Below, in pieces: positions 60,777 through 64,000 of a DNA stretch of 64,000 nt. The position numbers were made by a program, and so were the translations under genes. The notes below the pieces were generated by a model. The model made no database searches and was not told the DNA's origin. It saw only the letters and a list, made by a program, of their open reading frames with translations. The first letter of the stretch is position 1. Every line of letters starts with the position of its first letter. The DNA is from Phycomyces nitens (Eukaryota > Mucoromycota > Mucoromycetes > Mucorales > Phycomycetaceae), in the NCBI GenBank assembly GCA_022702545.1, contig JAHRBC010000002.1, forward strand, positions 744,001-808,000, read 5' to 3'.

Positions 60777-62585
60777 TTAATCATAGTTTGCGACTATATA
60801 ATCAGCGATATAACCGAGTTTTATCTTTGTGTATCCAAAGATGCATCTGTCCTTCCAACGCTTAGAAGCATTTTTTGCTTTAAGATCCCTTTCTAGCGTA
60901 ACACTTTTGTTTGTCTCGTAGTTGGAGGTAAATCTCATAATACCGGAGTCTCTTTCTTTTGGAATGGAATACATTGTTTGGGGTTTAGGTGAGTGAAACC
61001 AGTGATGATGAGCTTTGGTAGGTTTTTTAATGACAGTTGGCAGGACATTGGGATCATAATCTTGTTTTGGAGGAATATTTTTAACTGGTCGTGTAATAAG
61101 CGTTATATTGAGATTTTCTGGACATTCGTTTTCTTGTATAATAAATTTTGTAGAATATATAAAGAATGACTCTAGGCGGCTATATGACATGTCGATAAAC
61201 TGGCACCCAGGTGTTGTGATGTTGCCGTATACTGATGATTCAGCCAACTCCAACTCATTCAAATTTCTGCAGTGGAATGACAGAAACCGAAGAACATCTG
61301 AGGTGATTTTTGCGTCGTTTACTTTGAATGACCGAAGTACAAATCTTTTTGAGGTGTAGAGTTCATTTTTAACTTTGATATCAGCATATCCGAGTGCAAT
61401 GGTCTTTAAGCGAGGTGCTGTACAGAGAAAGGTATCCAGATCAACAGATACGGAGTTTGTGATCACAAGATCGACTAAATTATAAAGGGTGTTCTCCATA
61501 TCGATCAACTGTATTGGGACTGTATGTATAAATTTACAGCTTAGGTAAAACGATTTAATCTTCTTTGAATATTTGGTCAGGCAAGCGTCTGTGATACGTT
61601 TGGGAAAATCACAGAGATTATTAGGAGAATAGGCATTCATTTGGTTGATACAAATTTCTACGCGATTGGTCGTCATGCTTCTTGAACTGTCTATATCTAT
61701 TATAAGTGTATCGGGTTTCTTATAGTAATTGTCATATCGAATAATTAGGTTTGTCAGGTGTTCAAGTACCAAAGGATCCTTGATTAATATTGGTATTGTA
61801 CTGTCTCTTTGCTCTTCGGGACCAGCCATGGTACCTGATGTACAAAATTTGATTTTGCGTAGATTGGGGTATTTGTGAGCGAAATAATATAACCATCGTT
61901 GATCTGTGTTTTCAAATTCTATTTCCAAGTTTCTCATTGCTGTGATTGGTGATACGTCTGCTATCTTTGCAAAGACAATGTCAGAAATTGGCAATAGATT
62001 TGATCTTAGCTCCAAATGTTCGAGGTGCTTTAGCTGCGAGTGAATGGTTTCGATGTCGTTTAATGAGAATGATAGTGAATCCGTTGGTTTAGTGTGATTT
62101 TCAATCCCCAGTCGTCTGAGAGCTGGTAATGACAGGAGCAATTTAACAAGCTTATCCCCCGTGCCAGGTATATTGATCCTCCAAAAAGAGATGTCGAATT
62201 CCCTCAGTAATCTCCAGGGGTGCCAATCAGCAGCCAATCCAAGGCTATTCTGGTTTATATAAATATTGTATAAACAAATATGCGTTATGTTTGGAAACAT
62301 CTTTTGGAGTGCGTAAATATCTTTGTCCGTTACATCCATATGATGTCTTATATGCATATATCGTACAAGGTGTCCATTTTCTTGATAGTTGGGTCGATTG
62401 TCAAGGGATGAGGTCAGAACACCATCCAAGGTCTCCCTGGAACGTATAACTAGATCAGAGCATAAGGAATTCTGGAAAATTTTGTTCCATGACTTGCAAA
62501 CTAGACGGCAAGAGAATTTTTCCTTGTAGGAGAGGAAATTGGTTAATATGTCTAGGATTTCTTGAGGAAAGTCTGATAAGAGCAT
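60777..62585 (-). CDS. F-box/leucine-rich protein (copy 6)
   Basis: A single-exon gene of 602 codons in the subfamily of copies 2 and 3: F-box FSCRLVCKSWNKIF (residues ~1-45), leucine-rich middle, C-terminal cap (PPKQDYDPNVLP; FGYTKIKLGYI). It is a predicted SCF adaptor. The last ~170 residues are almost identical to copies 2 and 3, while residues ~70-190 differ in many positions. The upstream module also matches those of copies 2 and 3 closely, so the array was duplicated as gene plus flank and then inverted relative to the left-hand array. Intact; ATG fixed by MLLSDFP. Confidence 0.86.
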   Translation of the reverse strand: MLLSDFPQEILDILTNFLSYKEKFSCRLVCKSWNKIFQNSLCSDLVIRSRETLDGVLTSSLDNRPNYQENGHLVRYMHIRHHMDVTDKDIYALQKMFPNITHICLYNIYINQNSLGLAADWHPWRLLREFDISFWRINIPGTGDKLVKLLLSLPALRRLGIENHTKPTDSLSFSLNDIETIHSQLKHLEHLELRSNLLPISDIVFAKIADVSPITAMRNLEIEFENTDQRWLYYFAHKYPNLRKIKFCTSGTMAGPEEQRDSTIPILIKDPLVLEHLTNLIIRYDNYYKKPDTLIIDIDSSRSMTTNRVEICINQMNAYSPNNLCDFPKRITDACLTKYSKKIKSFYLSCKFIHTVPIQLIDMENTLYNLVDLVITNSVSVDLDTFLCTAPRLKTIALGYADIKVKNELYTSKRFVLRSFKVNDAKITSDVLRFLSFHCRNLNELELAESSVYGNITTPGCQFIDMSYSRLESFFIYSTKFIIQENECPENLNITLITRPVKNIPPKQDYDPNVLPTVIKKPTKAHHHWFHSPKPQTMYSIPKERDSGIMRFTSNYETNKSVTLERDLKAKNASKRWKDRCIFGYTKIKLGYIADYIVANYD

Positions 62586-64000
62586 AATATAAAGAGTATT
62601 TTGAATGAATACTGGAAAGAGAAGATCTAATGCTTTTAAAGGCTTTTAATGAATTTTATATTATTAAAATGTGAGAAGAAAGGTAAATAAAAAAGGCTCT
62701 GTTTGTAGGACACAGGTACAATCCGCAGTAAGTAGAGTCAAGACAAATAAAAAGGTTCAAAGCCTTGCAAATATAATAATGAACAATTATTTTGTTCTCA
62801 TCAAGAATTAATGATATGTTACCTGCTTAAATATGTCAATATCTAGTCTCTATCTCTTTGTTTATTTGATCTTATTTTGGATAATGCATTCGAGGCTTAC
62901 GTCGAAAAGGTGAGTATTAGAATATGTATTTTTGTACAAAAAGTCCTTTCATACCTTATGTGGCATAAGGATGAGGATTGTTGTTTTTGTGTACAGGGGT
63001 TTGTTTGCGAGACAAGATTGATTGTCGTACAATTGCCAGATAAATAAACGAAAGAAAAAGTAGAGCTAGGATAGCCATAAATACAAGTACTATTAAGTAT
63101 AGATGTTTAAATAAAAGTACACTACAGATATTAAAAGTAAAAAACAGAAAATATAAATGGTTATTCAAGAATATAAGAGCAGGAATATAAAATGAAGACG
63201 AGAGACTTTATTGGAGACAGTGATATTGGCCGTAACAAAAGGTACATTGACAAAAACCGTTCTACAATATGCATCTTAAACAGTTTCAGAAAATATTTCT
63301 TCAGCTGGAAAGTCAGTATCCCTTTAAAATATTGACAATATACATTAGAAAAGTAATACCACCTCAACGGTGAAATAGTATGTAGTCGAGGGATGTATTG
63401 GAGATATTTAGTAGATATATGGTTCTTGACTTTGACGATTTGAAAACTTGATAATATAAACAAAGATAAATATGTCAGTATCTTGACAAATACACTTCAT
63501 CCACAATTTAAAGATAATTTGCAAATTAAGGATATGTATCTTCATTTTTATGAATATGGTGTAGAGTGCCATATTGATAGATAATTCCAAAGATAGAGAG
63601 AGACCCATTAGGTCAGAGATTTTGAGCAATATTGTGGAAAGCCTTTATATGATCTCAATTTATCACTTGTAGAATTATTTGGGGGTATTTTTTTTCGACA
63701 AAAGGAGAGCCTCTACTGACAGCTTGAATGTTATCAAGGTAGATTAACAAGAATAATTCCCAAAACTAACCATAGCATATAAAGGTCTTTGTGGGTAAGA
63801 TGAATGACAGATTACAAACTGTAATATATATCAATAATGGTAGAGAAAAGGTACTAGAATGGCTTTTACTTTTAACAACCAAATGTCTTGGTATCTTCAG
63901 TTATACAATTGCTTGTTTAATATATTATATATGGATTATTTATTTTGTTTAATGCTTACTATATTTATTTAAAAAAAGCTTTTGTTACCGTACGTGAATT
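62586..64000 (-). repeat. Upstream module of copy 6 and edge of a further unit
   Basis: 62586-~63890 is the inverted counterpart of 6810-8094 and 10520-11783. The last ~100 bases (63890-64000) match, inverted, the first bases after the stop codon of copy 3 (13590-13700): the edge reads ACGTGAATT where copy 3 has AATTCACGC. A further F-box gene on the minus strand is therefore expected just past the window. Confidence 0.7.

Overview
The window is eukaryotic nuclear DNA from a filamentous fungus, most likely an early-diverging one (Mucoromycota, Mucorales-like). The basis is AT-rich intergenic DNA, many 45-85 bp introns with good GT/GC...AG borders, an F-box/leucine-rich family, a Zn2Cys6 regulator, a GH18 chitinase with a CBM19-like tail, an augmin subunit (HAUS6), a CHFR-like RING protein, and relics of Tc1/mariner, PiggyBac-like and DIRS-like elements. 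Genus cannot be told from the sequence. All gene models were built by hand from splice signals, reading frame and family alignment; none was checked by a search.

Layout. 1-263: the edge of an RRM gene (minus). 3.5-14.1 kb: a direct array of three F-box/LRR genes (3513, 8095, 11784; plus strand) on repeated ~3 kb units, plus a truncated fourth unit; a Tc1 element sits in the 3' end of the first gene, a 203 bp MITE-like element lies between genes two and three, and a 221 bp hairpin lies at the end. 15.7-49.6 kb: a compact core of twelve ordinary genes: NADP-dependent oxidoreductase, CHFR-like E3 ligase, secretory PLC-like phosphodiesterase, HAUS6, SMU1, ORC2, a Gin4/BRSK-type kinase, RTC5 (TLDc), a Zn2Cys6 regulator, a chitinase, a diverged SMARCAL1-like SNF2 protein, and a Nam8/Csx1-like RNA-binding protein, then an unrecognised coiled-coil protein. 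50.2-52.0 kb: a graveyard of Tc1 and DIRS-like fragments. 52.3-64.0 kb: a second F-box array on the minus strand (52288, 57807, 60777), interrupted by a decayed PiggyBac-like transposase. The right edge matches the 3' flank of the third left-hand F-box gene, so another copy probably lies just outside.

How the parts relate. The core genes serve cell-cycle and nuclear functions (ORC2, HAUS6, CHFR, Gin4-like kinase, SMU1, SMARCAL1-like) and wall remodelling (chitinase); no operon-like coupling is expected, though SMU1 and ORC2 share a 158 bp divergent promoter. The two F-box arrays point the same way relative to the core, forming long inverted repeats on either side of it. They show gene conversion, one chimeric gene and transposon hits, which marks them as a fast-evolving, birth-and-death family.

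Most striking: at least 8 of about 63 resolved introns use a GC donor (mostly GCAAGT), well above the usual ~1%; an SNF2 protein has lost its motif VI arginines; and paralogous empty sites allow insertions to be defined exactly.
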